DNA of 28,582 bases from positions 1-28,582 of the forward strand of contig JAFLJU010000034.1 in NCBI GenBank assembly GCA_022712835.1, read 5' to 3'. Positions 1 to 7,716 of this stretch are shown piece after piece. The position numbers were made by a program, and so were the translations under genes. The notes beneath the pieces are model-generated. The model was not told where the DNA came from. It searched no databases and saw only the letters and a list, made by a program, of their open reading frames with translations. The stretch is from Desulfobacteraceae bacterium. Lineage in GTDB: Bacteria > Desulfobacterota > Desulfobacteria > Desulfobacterales > Desulfobacteraceae. Each line of letters starts with the position of its first letter. Position 1 is the stretch's first letter.

Positions 1-203
1 GATTTTCATACTTAAGTTCCTTTCCATTAAAAAGTTTTTATCAATTGCAGTGCCGAAACGAAAATGTGCCAGCACTGGTTTCAACTTTTGGAATTTAGCA
101 AAACTCAAAGCATAGTGAAGTATCAGCAATCCAAGGTCAGGTCAACTAAGTTCTCTCAACTCAACTCAACGGTCAGGAAGGAACGGGGTATTCGTATTAT
201 ACC

Positions 204-1787
204 TTAAACCAATTGTTTAAATGCCTCTTTTCGACCGGTAAATTTCACACGCAACTGGGGTTTCATCAATTTGCCGGTTGGGTTTCGTGGCACCTGGTCA
301 AAAATAATTTTCCGGGGAACTTTGTACAAAGAAAGCTTTAACTTGGCAAAATCAATTACTTGCTCTTCACTCAATTGCCTGCCCTCCTTTACCTGGATCA
401 CTGCCAAAACGATTTCCACCAGTCGATCATCGGGATATCCGATACAGGCAACATCGTCTATATCAGGATGATCCATCAAGGCATCTTCTATTTCCACCGG
501 AAAAATATTTTCACCGCCACTGGTGACCATATCCTTCATTCGGTCCACAATATAGAAATACCCGTCTTTGTCTTTCTTTAGTAAATCTCCTGTATAAAGC
601 CAACCCTTTTTTAAAGTTTCATCTGTTTTTTCAGGGTTGGAGTAATATTTTTTCATCATTCGCGGGGTCTTAAAAACCAACTCCCCCACCTCAGAATCGG
701 GCAGCTCAACGCCCATGGGGTCCACGATTTTTGCCTCAACACCGAATGTGGGCTTGCCAATGGAACCGGGCTTGGCAAGAACATCTTCCGGATACAGATT
801 AAAGAGGCCGCCTCCCCCCCCTTCCGTGATGCCATAAATATTGGATACTGCACAGGGCAGCTTTTCAACCAGAAGTTTCATTATATCATAGGGAACCGGC
901 TGGGCACCAATTTCCATGTATTTCCAGGAGGACAGATCAAAGGCATCCAGATCCAGATCTCCCTTTTCAATGGCATTTAAAATGGCAATCCCGATGGGAA
1001 CCACAAAAAGCGTATCCGTGACGCCTTCTGCGGCAATGGCCTCAATTATCCATTTGGGATCTCTAAAATCTCTGATAATGGTCCCACTGGCGCCTGTGGC
1101 ATAAAAAGGAGCCCATAAAAACATGGTGCCGGAATGATACAGAGGCAGGAAAATAAGATAGTTATCATCTTTTTGAACAAAATAACTCATACCGTTACCA
1201 ATGGCAGTATTATTCAAGGAAAAATGGGTGTGAAGAACGGGTTTGGGTTTTCCCGTGGTACCCGAGGTAAACATCATGGCAAGCGCGTGATCCCTATCCA
1301 CTTCAACCATTGCATCAGTGGTATCGGAATAATCACCAATGGTCTTAAAATCGATCAGCCCATCGGGAACCTTTTCCCCGATACAGATAAAATGTTTAAT
1401 TGTGGAAAGTTTTTCCCGGATGGGTTCAACCACACCTAAAAATTCTGCACCGAAAATAAACACATCTGGCTTACAGACCTCTGCCGCATAAAGGATATCC
1501 GAACTCTCAAACCGAAAATTCAAGGGAACCACCACCGCCCCCAACCGAATGATTGCATAATAGGTGACCAGCCATTCAAGGGAATTATTCTGGAGGTGCA
1601 TGACGAAATCCCCGTGTTTAACTTTTAATACCTTTGCCAGATAATTGGCAGTTCGATTGATCTCGTCATTAAATTCCTGCCAGGTCAAGGTTCGCCGCGT
1701 CCCGAAGGCCGGGGTTCTTTCGATCAGGCAAACCTTATGAGGAATATGTCTTGCATGGATTGAAGCATAGCCAGAGTAGTTCAACAA
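204..1787 (-). CDS. AMP-forming acyl-CoA synthetase (ANL superfamily)
   Basis: Likely activates a carboxylic acid with ATP and CoA to its CoA thioester in the cytoplasm. Full-length for the medium/long-chain or aryl acyl-CoA ligase group (527 aa). Visible motifs: the P-loop TSGTTGKPKP (residues 174-183), YGITEG in mid-protein, YTGD, and the C-terminal NPTGK with catalytic Lys506, so both subdomains are intact. Start: two TTG codons stand in tandem (1787 and 1784). The AAGGAG Shine-Dalgarno is 4 nt from the first and 7 nt from the second, so 1784 may be the true start. It is the last gene of a five-gene operon, 88 nt after the BKACE gene. Substrate is inferred only: acetoacetate released by BKACE, an aryl acid such as benzoate or benzoylacetate, or cinnamate if the upstream MIO enzyme acts as a lyase. 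It is shorter than classical acetoacetyl-CoA synthetases. Family is sure, substrate unknown. Confidence 0.9.
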   Translation of the reverse strand: MLNYSGYASIHARHIPHKVCLIERTPAFGTRRTLTWQEFNDEINRTANYLAKVLKVKHGDFVMHLQNNSLEWLVTYYAIIRLGAVVVPLNFRFESSDILYAAEVCKPDVFIFGAEFLGVVEPIREKLSTIKHFICIGEKVPDGLIDFKTIGDYSDTTDAMVEVDRDHALAMMFTSGTTGKPKPVLHTHFSLNNTAIGNGMSYFVQKDDNYLIFLPLYHSGTMFLWAPFYATGASGTIIRDFRDPKWIIEAIAAEGVTDTLFVVPIGIAILNAIEKGDLDLDAFDLSSWKYMEIGAQPVPYDIMKLLVEKLPCAVSNIYGITEGGGGGLFNLYPEDVLAKPGSIGKPTFGVEAKIVDPMGVELPDSEVGELVFKTPRMMKKYYSNPEKTDETLKKGWLYTGDLLKKDKDGYFYIVDRMKDMVTSGGENIFPVEIEDALMDHPDIDDVACIGYPDDRLVEIVLAVIQVKEGRQLSEEQVIDFAKLKLSLYKVPRKIIFDQVPRNPTGKLMKPQLRVKFTGRKEAFKQLV

Positions 1788-1875
1788 TCTTCTCCTTATA
1801 TTTATTTTTTAAATTTTTATCCTAAATATTGCCAAGTCTCCTTAATATTTTTTACGGGATCCTGTCCTAGCATAA

Positions 1876-2811
1876 TTAAAAGTTAACCTTATCAAGCCCC
1901 TTCAGTCCCAGGATCTGCCTTGCTTCATCGGATGTCGCCGGCACAAGGCTCATCTCCTTTGCCACATTTTTGATCATAGTGACCTGATCGGCACTGGCCT
2001 TTGCCATGATGCCCTTACCCGCATAGATTGAGTCTTCAAGACCCACCCGGACATTTTGGGCCCCCATGGCAATGGCTGTTGTGGTGATGGGAATCTGATA
2101 CCGCCCCCCGGCTGCCACGGACCAGGTAAAATTTTCTTCTCCCAATACTTCCTTGGCCTCATCATGGATGAGCACCAGGTGTTTGACAGAGGGTTTCATC
2201 CAGCCCACCATAGGACCGAAAACAAACTGAAGATGAACCGGCAATTTTAACAAATTTTCCTCCATGAGCCATTTCACGTAGGAAACATGACCCAGCTCAT
2301 ATATTTCAATTTCCGGTTTGGTATCAATCTCAAGAAATGTTTTGGCATAGATGAGATCATCGTTAAAGGTGGGCCGAAAGGTCACGTTTTTACACAATTC
2401 CAGATACTCTTTTTCCCATTGGTGTTTAAATTCTTTGAACCGGCCGGCAATCTGAAAAATACCAAAATTAAAGGGAGCCGGATCAAAGGAACACATCTCT
2501 GGCTCAAGTTTTTTAATGGGGATCAATTTTTCCTCGGTGGTCTGGTTCATTCCCCCGCCCGTGGTGGGCAGAAGGACCAGGTTGCACCGGGCTTTAATTT
2601 TTTTATGGACCTCCATGAACAGGTCCGGATCTGACACGGGCATACCGGTTTCAGGATTCCGCACGTGGATATGGGCGATGGCAGCACCGGCTTCCCAGGC
2701 ACGTACGGCATCTTCTACAATTTGATCGGGGGTTATGGGCAGATATTCACTCATGGTCGGGATATGGACAGAGCCGGTAACCGCTGCTGTTATAATGATC
2801 TTATCATCCAT
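1876..2811 (-). CDS. Beta-keto acid cleavage enzyme (BKACE, DUF849 family)
   Basis: Family reaction: beta-keto acid plus acetyl-CoA gives acetoacetate plus a new acyl-CoA, on a metal-dependent TIM barrel. Visible here are the opening strand ITAAVTG (residues 7-13), the metal-binding HIHVR (His47, His49, Arg51), and the late motif NVRVGLED (253-260), whose Glu259 should be the third metal ligand and whose Arg and Asp are catalytic in the characterised enzyme Kce. At the position where Kce, as I recall it, has Glu14 to bind the substrate amino group, this protein has Val15, which points to an uncharged, possibly aromatic substrate. It is somewhat longer than Kce (311 aa versus about 275), with extra residues around 115-150. 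ATG start behind AGGAG. It follows the Lrp gene by 74 nt. Context with an aminomutase and a beta-transaminase-like gene suggests the substrate is a beta-keto acid from an aromatic amino acid. Family sure, substrate inferred. Confidence 0.92.
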   Translation of the reverse strand: MDDKIIITAAVTGSVHIPTMSEYLPITPDQIVEDAVRAWEAGAAIAHIHVRNPETGMPVSDPDLFMEVHKKIKARCNLVLLPTTGGGMNQTTEEKLIPIKKLEPEMCSFDPAPFNFGIFQIAGRFKEFKHQWEKEYLELCKNVTFRPTFNDDLIYAKTFLEIDTKPEIEIYELGHVSYVKWLMEENLLKLPVHLQFVFGPMVGWMKPSVKHLVLIHDEAKEVLGEENFTWSVAAGGRYQIPITTTAIAMGAQNVRVGLEDSIYAGKGIMAKASADQVTMIKNVAKEMSLVPATSDEARQILGLKGLDKVNF

Positions 2812-2885
2812 ATTGATCTTCTCCTGTTAAAAAGATTGGTTCGTTACAAAACCCCCGACACCATTTAGCGGATAGCAGAGATTTC

Positions 2886-3368
2886 TTATACCCTGTACTC
2901 CTCTTCCAGATCCAGCACAAACATCTTCTTTTCCTTAACATTATCAATGACAAAAGAGGATTTAATCACCTGGATCCCTTCTATGGGGGTGAGTTTTTCG
3001 TTCATAAACCTACCATAGGTTTTGATATCCTTTGCAATGACTTTAAGCACAAAATCACTGGCGCCGGCGATCTGATAACATTCCACCACCTCATCAATCT
3101 TAAGAAACTGCTCTTTGATACTGGCCACCGAAATCAGATTGCTCAAACTCAAAGAAATTGTAACAATGGCCATGATGGAAAATCCAATTTTTTCCGGGTC
3201 CACAACCGCCGTAAAATGGGAAATAACCCCTGCAAGCTCCAGCCTTTTCACCCGTTCAAGCGTTGCAGGAGCGGATATCCCAACTATTTTGGATAATTTT
3301 GAGTTGGTTGTTTTTCCATTTTCTTGCAACGTGTTTAAAATTTTCTTATCGATTCTATCCAGAACCAT
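2886..3368 (-). CDS. Lrp/AsnC family transcriptional regulator
   Basis: A 160-aa protein of normal Lrp/AsnC length. The N-terminal winged helix-turn-helix occupies about residues 1-60 (opening LDRIDKKIL, recognition region SKLSKIVGISAPATLERVKRL). A C-terminal RAM ligand-binding/oligomerisation domain follows, with the YQIAGASDFVLKV strand-turn-strand around residues 97-109. ATG start behind GAGGGA. Unusually, it lies inside the catabolic operon, between the aminotransferase (43 nt upstream) and the BKACE gene (74 nt downstream), and not at its edge. Members of this family usually sense amino acids, so the likely role is to control this operon in response to the substrate amino acid. The operator site was not identified; the region upstream of 6421 is the expected place. 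Confidence 0.92.
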   Translation of the reverse strand: MVLDRIDKKILNTLQENGKTTNSKLSKIVGISAPATLERVKRLELAGVISHFTAVVDPEKIGFSIMAIVTISLSLSNLISVASIKEQFLKIDEVVECYQIAGASDFVLKVIAKDIKTYGRFMNEKLTPIEGIQVIKSSFVIDNVKEKKMFVLDLEEEYRV

Positions 3369-3411
3369 TTATCCCTCTTTTCAATTATTGTATTAAATGA
3401 CAGCTAAACTA

Positions 3412-4785
3412 CTATAAGAGTAAATGGTTATATTTTTCTTCAATTATTGGCAACAATTCTTTTAAGGTTGTATCAATTTTATCCACCAGAGAATCAATTT
3501 CAGAATCTGTTATCACCGTTGACAATATGAAAAGCCCCCGGGGGATGTTAAACACTTCTTTGTTCAGCAGCGACAGATGCATCAGTCCGTGGAGCTCTTC
3601 CACAGATTCCTGCACCTGAGCAACACTGGTGATGGGTTGGTTGACAAAATGCAAGTTCAGCAGGGATCCAATCTGATTGGACTGAAGTTTCAATCCATTT
3701 TCCCCAAAACTTTTCAAAAGCCCTTCCTGAAACCGGTCGCCCAAACAATTTATGGCGGCAACTGCTGTTTTATCAAACTTAGACAAAGCTGCAAACCCCG
3801 CCTGCATAACAGTCTCATATCCATTGAAGGTACCCGAGTGATATAAAGGGGTATCTGTCTGCTCATGGCAATAGATATTCATGTATTCGGCCTTACCACC
3901 GAACACCCCAATGGGAAGTCCCCCACCTACCACCTTCCCAACACAGGTAAGATCCGGCATGATATCATATAATTTTTGACAGCCGCCGGTGTCCACCCGA
4001 TAGGAAAAAATTTCATCAAATATCAACAACACCTTGTGATCAGTGGTGATTTTTCGCGCCCTCTCAAGAAATCCAGGTTCCGGCAAGACCACCCCCCCTG
4101 CCCCCAAAAAGGGTTCCATGATGACCGCAGCAAGCGTATCGGCATTCTCCCGAACCGCTCGTTCAAGCGCATCCCCATCATTAAAGGGCACTTCCAGCAT
4201 ATCCTGGGTCATGCCCGAAGGGATGCCTGCCGTGATCACATTTTTTTTGGTGGAGGCGGCCACACTATCATGGGTGCCATGGAAGCCTCCGGTCATTTTC
4301 AGAATTTTGTCCCGGCCTGTAATTGCCCTGGCAGTCCTCATGGCAAACAAAGTCGCCTCTGTTCCAGAATTGACAAACCTTACTCTTTCAAAGCCCGGCA
4401 CCCTCTCACAGAGCAGCTTTGCCAGGGCATACTGGCCGTCGGTGGGAGTGGAGTACTGGGACCCTTTTTCAATCCCCTCCCGAACCGCCCGGGCCACATC
4501 CGGATCTCCATGCCCATGAACAAGCGCTCCATAGGCATTGGTAACATCCAAAAGCTTATGACCTTCATGGGTAAAGACATAGGCCCCTTTTCCATGGGAA
4601 ATGTGAAGGGGGTAAGGTTTAAAATAACTTAAACTTCTCGTGGCCCCCCCGGGAATATACTTGATGAGACGCTCGTGCCGGGAACGGGACATGGGAAATT
4701 TGTCCCGATAGGCATCAACGATTTTTTTCTCAATCTGATCTGATATCTGGCTTGATGTTTGACTTGACCCTTGAGTAATCCCCAT
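3412..4785 (-). CDS. Class III PLP aminotransferase, GSA-aminomutase-like; probable beta-amino acid transaminase
   Basis: A PLP-dependent fold-type I enzyme (457 aa). Cofactor features: SGTEA (140-144), GGFHG (166-170), FDE with Asp257 to hold the pyridine nitrogen, and GKVVGGGLP with the Schiff-base Lys284. It resembles glutamate-1-semialdehyde aminomutase (HemL) overall, but the N-terminal substrate loop reads IPGGATRSLSYFKPYPL (residues 44-60). A PGGxTR loop Arg (here Arg50) is what I recall from beta-phenylalanine aminotransferases such as that of Variovorax paradoxus, where it binds the beta-amino acid carboxylate. HemL proteins instead have PGGVNSPVRAF. It starts 13 nt after the MIO-enzyme stop, and its AGGGGG Shine-Dalgarno lies against the upstream stop codon, so translation is probably coupled. 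Predicted role: move the amino group of a beta-aryl-beta-amino acid to 2-oxoglutarate or pyruvate, giving a 3-oxo-3-aryl propanoate. A heme role is unlikely in this operon. Confidence 0.85.
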   Translation of the reverse strand: MGITQGSSQTSSQISDQIEKKIVDAYRDKFPMSRSRHERLIKYIPGGATRSLSYFKPYPLHISHGKGAYVFTHEGHKLLDVTNAYGALVHGHGDPDVARAVREGIEKGSQYSTPTDGQYALAKLLCERVPGFERVRFVNSGTEATLFAMRTARAITGRDKILKMTGGFHGTHDSVAASTKKNVITAGIPSGMTQDMLEVPFNDGDALERAVRENADTLAAVIMEPFLGAGGVVLPEPGFLERARKITTDHKVLLIFDEIFSYRVDTGGCQKLYDIMPDLTCVGKVVGGGLPIGVFGGKAEYMNIYCHEQTDTPLYHSGTFNGYETVMQAGFAALSKFDKTAVAAINCLGDRFQEGLLKSFGENGLKLQSNQIGSLLNLHFVNQPITSVAQVQESVEELHGLMHLSLLNKEVFNIPRGLFILSTVITDSEIDSLVDKIDTTLKELLPIIEEKYNHLLL

Positions 4786-4798
4786 GGTGATCCCCCTA

Positions 4799-6421
4799 TT
4801 ATTCCTTGGTGTGAACGATCAGAAGTTCGCCAACCTCCGCCTCAACCCGTTTCACAAATTCTCCAGACTCGATCCTGGCTTTGAGTTCTTCCAGATGATC
4901 AATATAAACCATGTCATAATCCAGATAAGGAAGGGTTTCACGAACTGCTTCATGCATAATTTTTCCAGCCGGGCTCAATTTTTCAATTCCCCGAAGATCG
5001 GCTGCCTGAGCTGCACACATCAATTCAAAGGCCAGAATATGGTTGGTATTCTCAACAATTTTTCTTGTCTTTCTTCCGGCAATCAGACCAAAGCTGACAA
5101 TATCCTGAAAGTCTGCTGTTGATGTGATGGACTGGATGGAAGCGGGTATTGCAAGGGTTCTATTCTCAGCGACTAGTGATGTTGTCATGAACTGACCGCC
5201 CATGAGGCCCATGCGGACACCGGTGTCTTCTTTGCACAGAAATGGTGGCAAACCGGTACTGTGAGCTTCATCCATGAATCGGTCAATTCTTCTGTCACTG
5301 ACAACACCCAGATTAATCATGGCAATGCCGAGACAATCCATGACAAAGGAGATGGGCTGGCCATGGAAATGCCCGTTATGGATAAAGGTATCAAACTCTG
5401 TAAATATCAATGGATTATCATTACTGGAATTGAGTTCCCTTAAAAGCACTTCACGGGCGTGCTGAACCGCCTCTTTAGTCGGCCCTACATACTGGGGTGT
5501 ACACCTTATTGAGTAAGCATCTTCAACGGGAATATCCGCCACAGACACCCCTTTATGTTCTTTCAGGGTTGTCTGGAGTTTCAAAGACAATTCCTGTTCA
5601 TCAATGGCCAGGTTACTGCCGGCTAAAAGCTTGGTCAGATTCATAGCCGTCGCATACTGGCCCGGGTGATATTTTTGTTCATGAACTCTAACATCAAAAG
5701 GATTATATCTTCCCATAAGGGTTTCAATGGCAAAAGCCGCGATAATATCAGAATTTTTCAATGTGTTGGTTGCTTCGGAGATGACGGTGCACCCAAGGCC
5801 GACCATGCCTGAGGTTCCATTGATCAGGGACAAGCCTTCCTTGGCATTCAGATACATGAGTTCTACGCCGGCAGCGTCCATCGCTTCTTTACCCGGCATG
5901 ACTTTACCGTTAAATTTGGCTTTCCATTCTCCAAAGGCAACACTTGCGATACATCCCAATGGCCCCAGGTCCCCGCTGGTGCCCAGGGACCCTTTTCTGG
6001 GTACCAGGGGAAAGACATGCTTGTTAATCATGTCCAAATAAATTTTAAGATTTTTTTCCTTGATGCCGGAATAACCGCGACAAAGGGAATTGGCCCGGGC
6101 GATCATAAATTTTCTCACAAGGGTATCTTCAAAGGGTTTGCCTACCTGGGTGGTAACACTTCTGACCAGGTTTTTCTGGAAATCATTATCCCTCTCTCTA
6201 GGCAAAAGATAGTCAACCAACCCGCCGCAACTTGTATTTACGCCGTAAATGCATCGTTCTTCACTTGCCCATTTTTCAACAAGATCTCTGCAATCCCGAA
6301 TCTTTGGCCAGTTTTTTTCATTGACTTCAATCTTGATGGACAGATCAGTCCCTGCTGTCATCAATTCCTCAATAGTCAATGAATACCCATCCAGAATAAG
6401 CGTATTCTCTTTTATCGGCAT
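4799..6421 (-). CDS. MIO-dependent aromatic amino acid 2,3-aminomutase or ammonia-lyase (AdmH/PaPAM-like)
   Basis: Member of the HAL/PAL/TAL superfamily, whose electrophilic MIO cofactor forms from an internal tripeptide. The motif here is GTSGDLGPLG with Thr148-Ser149-Gly150, not the usual Ala-Ser-Gly. Other landmarks: catalytic Tyr59 in IYGVNTSCGG, LINGTS in mid-protein, ELNSSNDNPL, HNGHFHGQ, and a C-terminal GLPPFLC...GLMGGQFM...DFQDIVSFGL block. From memory, TSG, YGVNTS-GG and the GLPPFLC block all match the Pantoea phenylalanine aminomutase AdmH (PaPAM) and its relative EncP, and not histidase. Length (540 aa) is normal. ATG start behind TTAGGAGGG. It is the first gene of the operon. An aminomutase would feed the adjacent beta-transaminase-like gene; a pure lyase would make cinnamate or coumarate for the CoA ligase. 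Superfamily is certain; mutase activity and Phe versus Tyr are inferred. Confidence 0.9.
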   Translation of the reverse strand: MPIKENTLILDGYSLTIEELMTAGTDLSIKIEVNEKNWPKIRDCRDLVEKWASEERCIYGVNTSCGGLVDYLLPRERDNDFQKNLVRSVTTQVGKPFEDTLVRKFMIARANSLCRGYSGIKEKNLKIYLDMINKHVFPLVPRKGSLGTSGDLGPLGCIASVAFGEWKAKFNGKVMPGKEAMDAAGVELMYLNAKEGLSLINGTSGMVGLGCTVISEATNTLKNSDIIAAFAIETLMGRYNPFDVRVHEQKYHPGQYATAMNLTKLLAGSNLAIDEQELSLKLQTTLKEHKGVSVADIPVEDAYSIRCTPQYVGPTKEAVQHAREVLLRELNSSNDNPLIFTEFDTFIHNGHFHGQPISFVMDCLGIAMINLGVVSDRRIDRFMDEAHSTGLPPFLCKEDTGVRMGLMGGQFMTTSLVAENRTLAIPASIQSITSTADFQDIVSFGLIAGRKTRKIVENTNHILAFELMCAAQAADLRGIEKLSPAGKIMHEAVRETLPYLDYDMVYIDHLEELKARIESGEFVKRVEAEVGELLIVHTKE

Positions 6422-6797
6422 GGTTCCCTCCTAATTTATGGAATTAAATTGTCATATAGCGGGAAAGTTAGGATATCAGCTCAATATGAAGATTCGGACC
6501 AGATGCAAATCAGAGGTTCTAAAGCTTTCCGTTACCATTAGAAAATCAAATCCCCTGTTCTTTGTCAAGTATAAATTTTATTTTATTAGGCAAAAATCAA
6601 GTTTTTCAAAGTTATCGAAATAAAACTAACAATTTTTACTTATATTTTAAGCTTATTCATCCCATAAGCCTTATAAATTCCACAAAACGAAACCCATCAT
6701 CACCGTGACTGATTTTGTATTATTTTTGTAAAATGAGCGTCTCCTCAATATACGCATCCCTTCCATTCCAGTAGGATGCTGTTTTTTAACAACTCCT
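6422..6797. other. Divergent intergenic region
   Basis: This 376-base stretch separates the minus-strand catabolic operon from the plus-strand acyltransferase gene and has no convincing gene. It contains the operon Shine-Dalgarno (next to 6421), a candidate minus-strand promoter (6580-6609), a second TTGACA-like hexamer on the minus strand at 6563-6568 with only a poor -10, and a small inverted repeat GCTTAT/ATAAGC at 6651-6669. Lrp-type operators are degenerate and could not be assigned. Confidence 0.6.
6580..6609 (-). promoter_or_regulatory. Candidate sigma-70 promoter of the aminomutase operon
   Basis: On the minus strand, TTGAAA (6609-6604) is followed after 18 nt by TAAAAT (6585-6580). 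This places transcription start near 6573 and leaves an untranslated leader of about 150 nt before the ATG at 6421. The surroundings are very AT-rich, so chance matches are easy. Confidence 0.35.
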
Positions 6798-7385
6798 TTG
6801 GAGACTATTTTGAGACCACTTCTCTTAAACAATTGGTTTTTTAGGCCGGTCCTTTGCGGATTTGCAAATGTATCACTTTTCATACTGGGGTGGAAAACCC
6901 GTGGGAAAATGCCGGACATTAAAAAGTTTATTCTGATTGCAGCTCCCCATTCCAGCAATTGGGATTTTGTTTTCTTTCTATTGGTTATCTTCAAACTTAA
7001 AATGCCTGTACACTGGATCGCTAAGGAATCCATGTTCTTCTGGCCTTTTACGGGACTTTTGAAACGCCTTGGTGGCATTTCCATTGACCGCTCCCGGAAA
7101 GGCAATCTTGTGGCGGCCATGGTGGAGAGATTTGATCATGCAGATCGCCTGATTGTGACAATTGCCCCCTCTGGCACCCGAAAGAAAGTCACCCACTGGA
7201 AAACCGGATTTTACCAGATCGCCAGCCAGGCTCAAATCCCCATTGTCTGCGGATTTATGGACTATAAACTCAAAATCAGTGGTATCGGCCCGGCAATTTC
7301 TACCACAGATGACATGGACGCCGACATGGAGAAAATCAAGCTTTTTTACAAGGATATCACGGGCAAAAATTCTCAGTCTCATTAA
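6798..7385 (+). CDS. Lysophospholipid acyltransferase-like protein (PlsC family)
   Basis: A small acyltransferase of the glycerolphosphate acyltransferase fold. The catalytic HX4D motif is His51-Ser-Ser-Asn-Trp-Asp56, followed by GGISIDRS (92-99) and IAPSGTRK (122-129). The last matches the usual EGTR substrate-binding block except that Glu is replaced by Ser125. Hydrophobic stretches near residues 20-32 and 57-67 suggest membrane association. No ATG fits the start. TTG at 6798 gives 195 aa, but TTG at 6810 has GGAG 6 nt upstream and is the better candidate. It is shorter than typical PlsC (about 240 aa). Neighbours give little help: it is divergent from the catabolic operon and about 390 bases before the polysaccharide cluster. 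Likely transfers an acyl chain to a lipid; substrate unknown. Confidence 0.8.
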   Translation: METILRPLLLNNWFFRPVLCGFANVSLFILGWKTRGKMPDIKKFILIAAPHSSNWDFVFFLLVIFKLKMPVHWIAKESMFFWPFTGLLKRLGGISIDRSRKGNLVAAMVERFDHADRLIVTIAPSGTRKKVTHWKTGFYQIASQAQIPIVCGFMDYKLKISGIGPAISTTDDMDADMEKIKLFYKDITGKNSQSH

Positions 7386-7686
7386 GCCTACCCCCATCAT
7401 CCCTAAACCAATGCCTAAGCCATCGGGCAAAGCCAGATAACCCTTCCTTGTAGTTTCTGCATAAATAACATAGAGCAGTCTATAATTTCTTAAAAATTGT
7501 GTGACCCGCCCGTGAAAATCGCTATCCGCATCCATCGGTAATGCAGGATGTGTATCTTTCAGGATCGATCCCGACACCAGTGGCGACAAATAAATATTTT
7601 TTGCCTTATTTTTCCGACACAAAAAAACACCTATGGGACCACCTGTTCAAATTACGCAAAAGATAAAGAAAAATCAGGGAAAGCAT

Positions 7687-7706
7687 GGAAAATTCCGGAA
7701 AATTCC
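7687..7706. repeat. Two adjacent 10-bp direct repeats upstream of the cluster promoter
   Basis: GGAAAATTCC occurs twice with no gap (7687-7696 and 7697-7706), ending 10 bases before the -35 hexamer. The one-helical-turn phasing relative to the promoter is what an activator site or AT-rich UP-type element would show. Confidence 0.6.
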
Positions 7707-7716
7707 AAAAAAGAAC

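Noticed and set aside
156..170. Three tandem TCAAC units near the left edge
   Set aside because: Too short and isolated to call a functional repeat; no array, CRISPR pattern or mobile-element end accompanies it.
3976..4632. 218-codon plus-strand frame opposite the aminotransferase gene
   Set aside because: Antisense shadow of a gene with full PLP-enzyme motifs; the translation has no known domain.
6978..7622. 214-codon open frame on the minus strand opposite the acyltransferase gene
   Set aside because: It is antisense to a gene with clear HX4D and SGTR motifs, has no recognisable domain and a low-complexity, unbalanced composition typical of a shadow frame.
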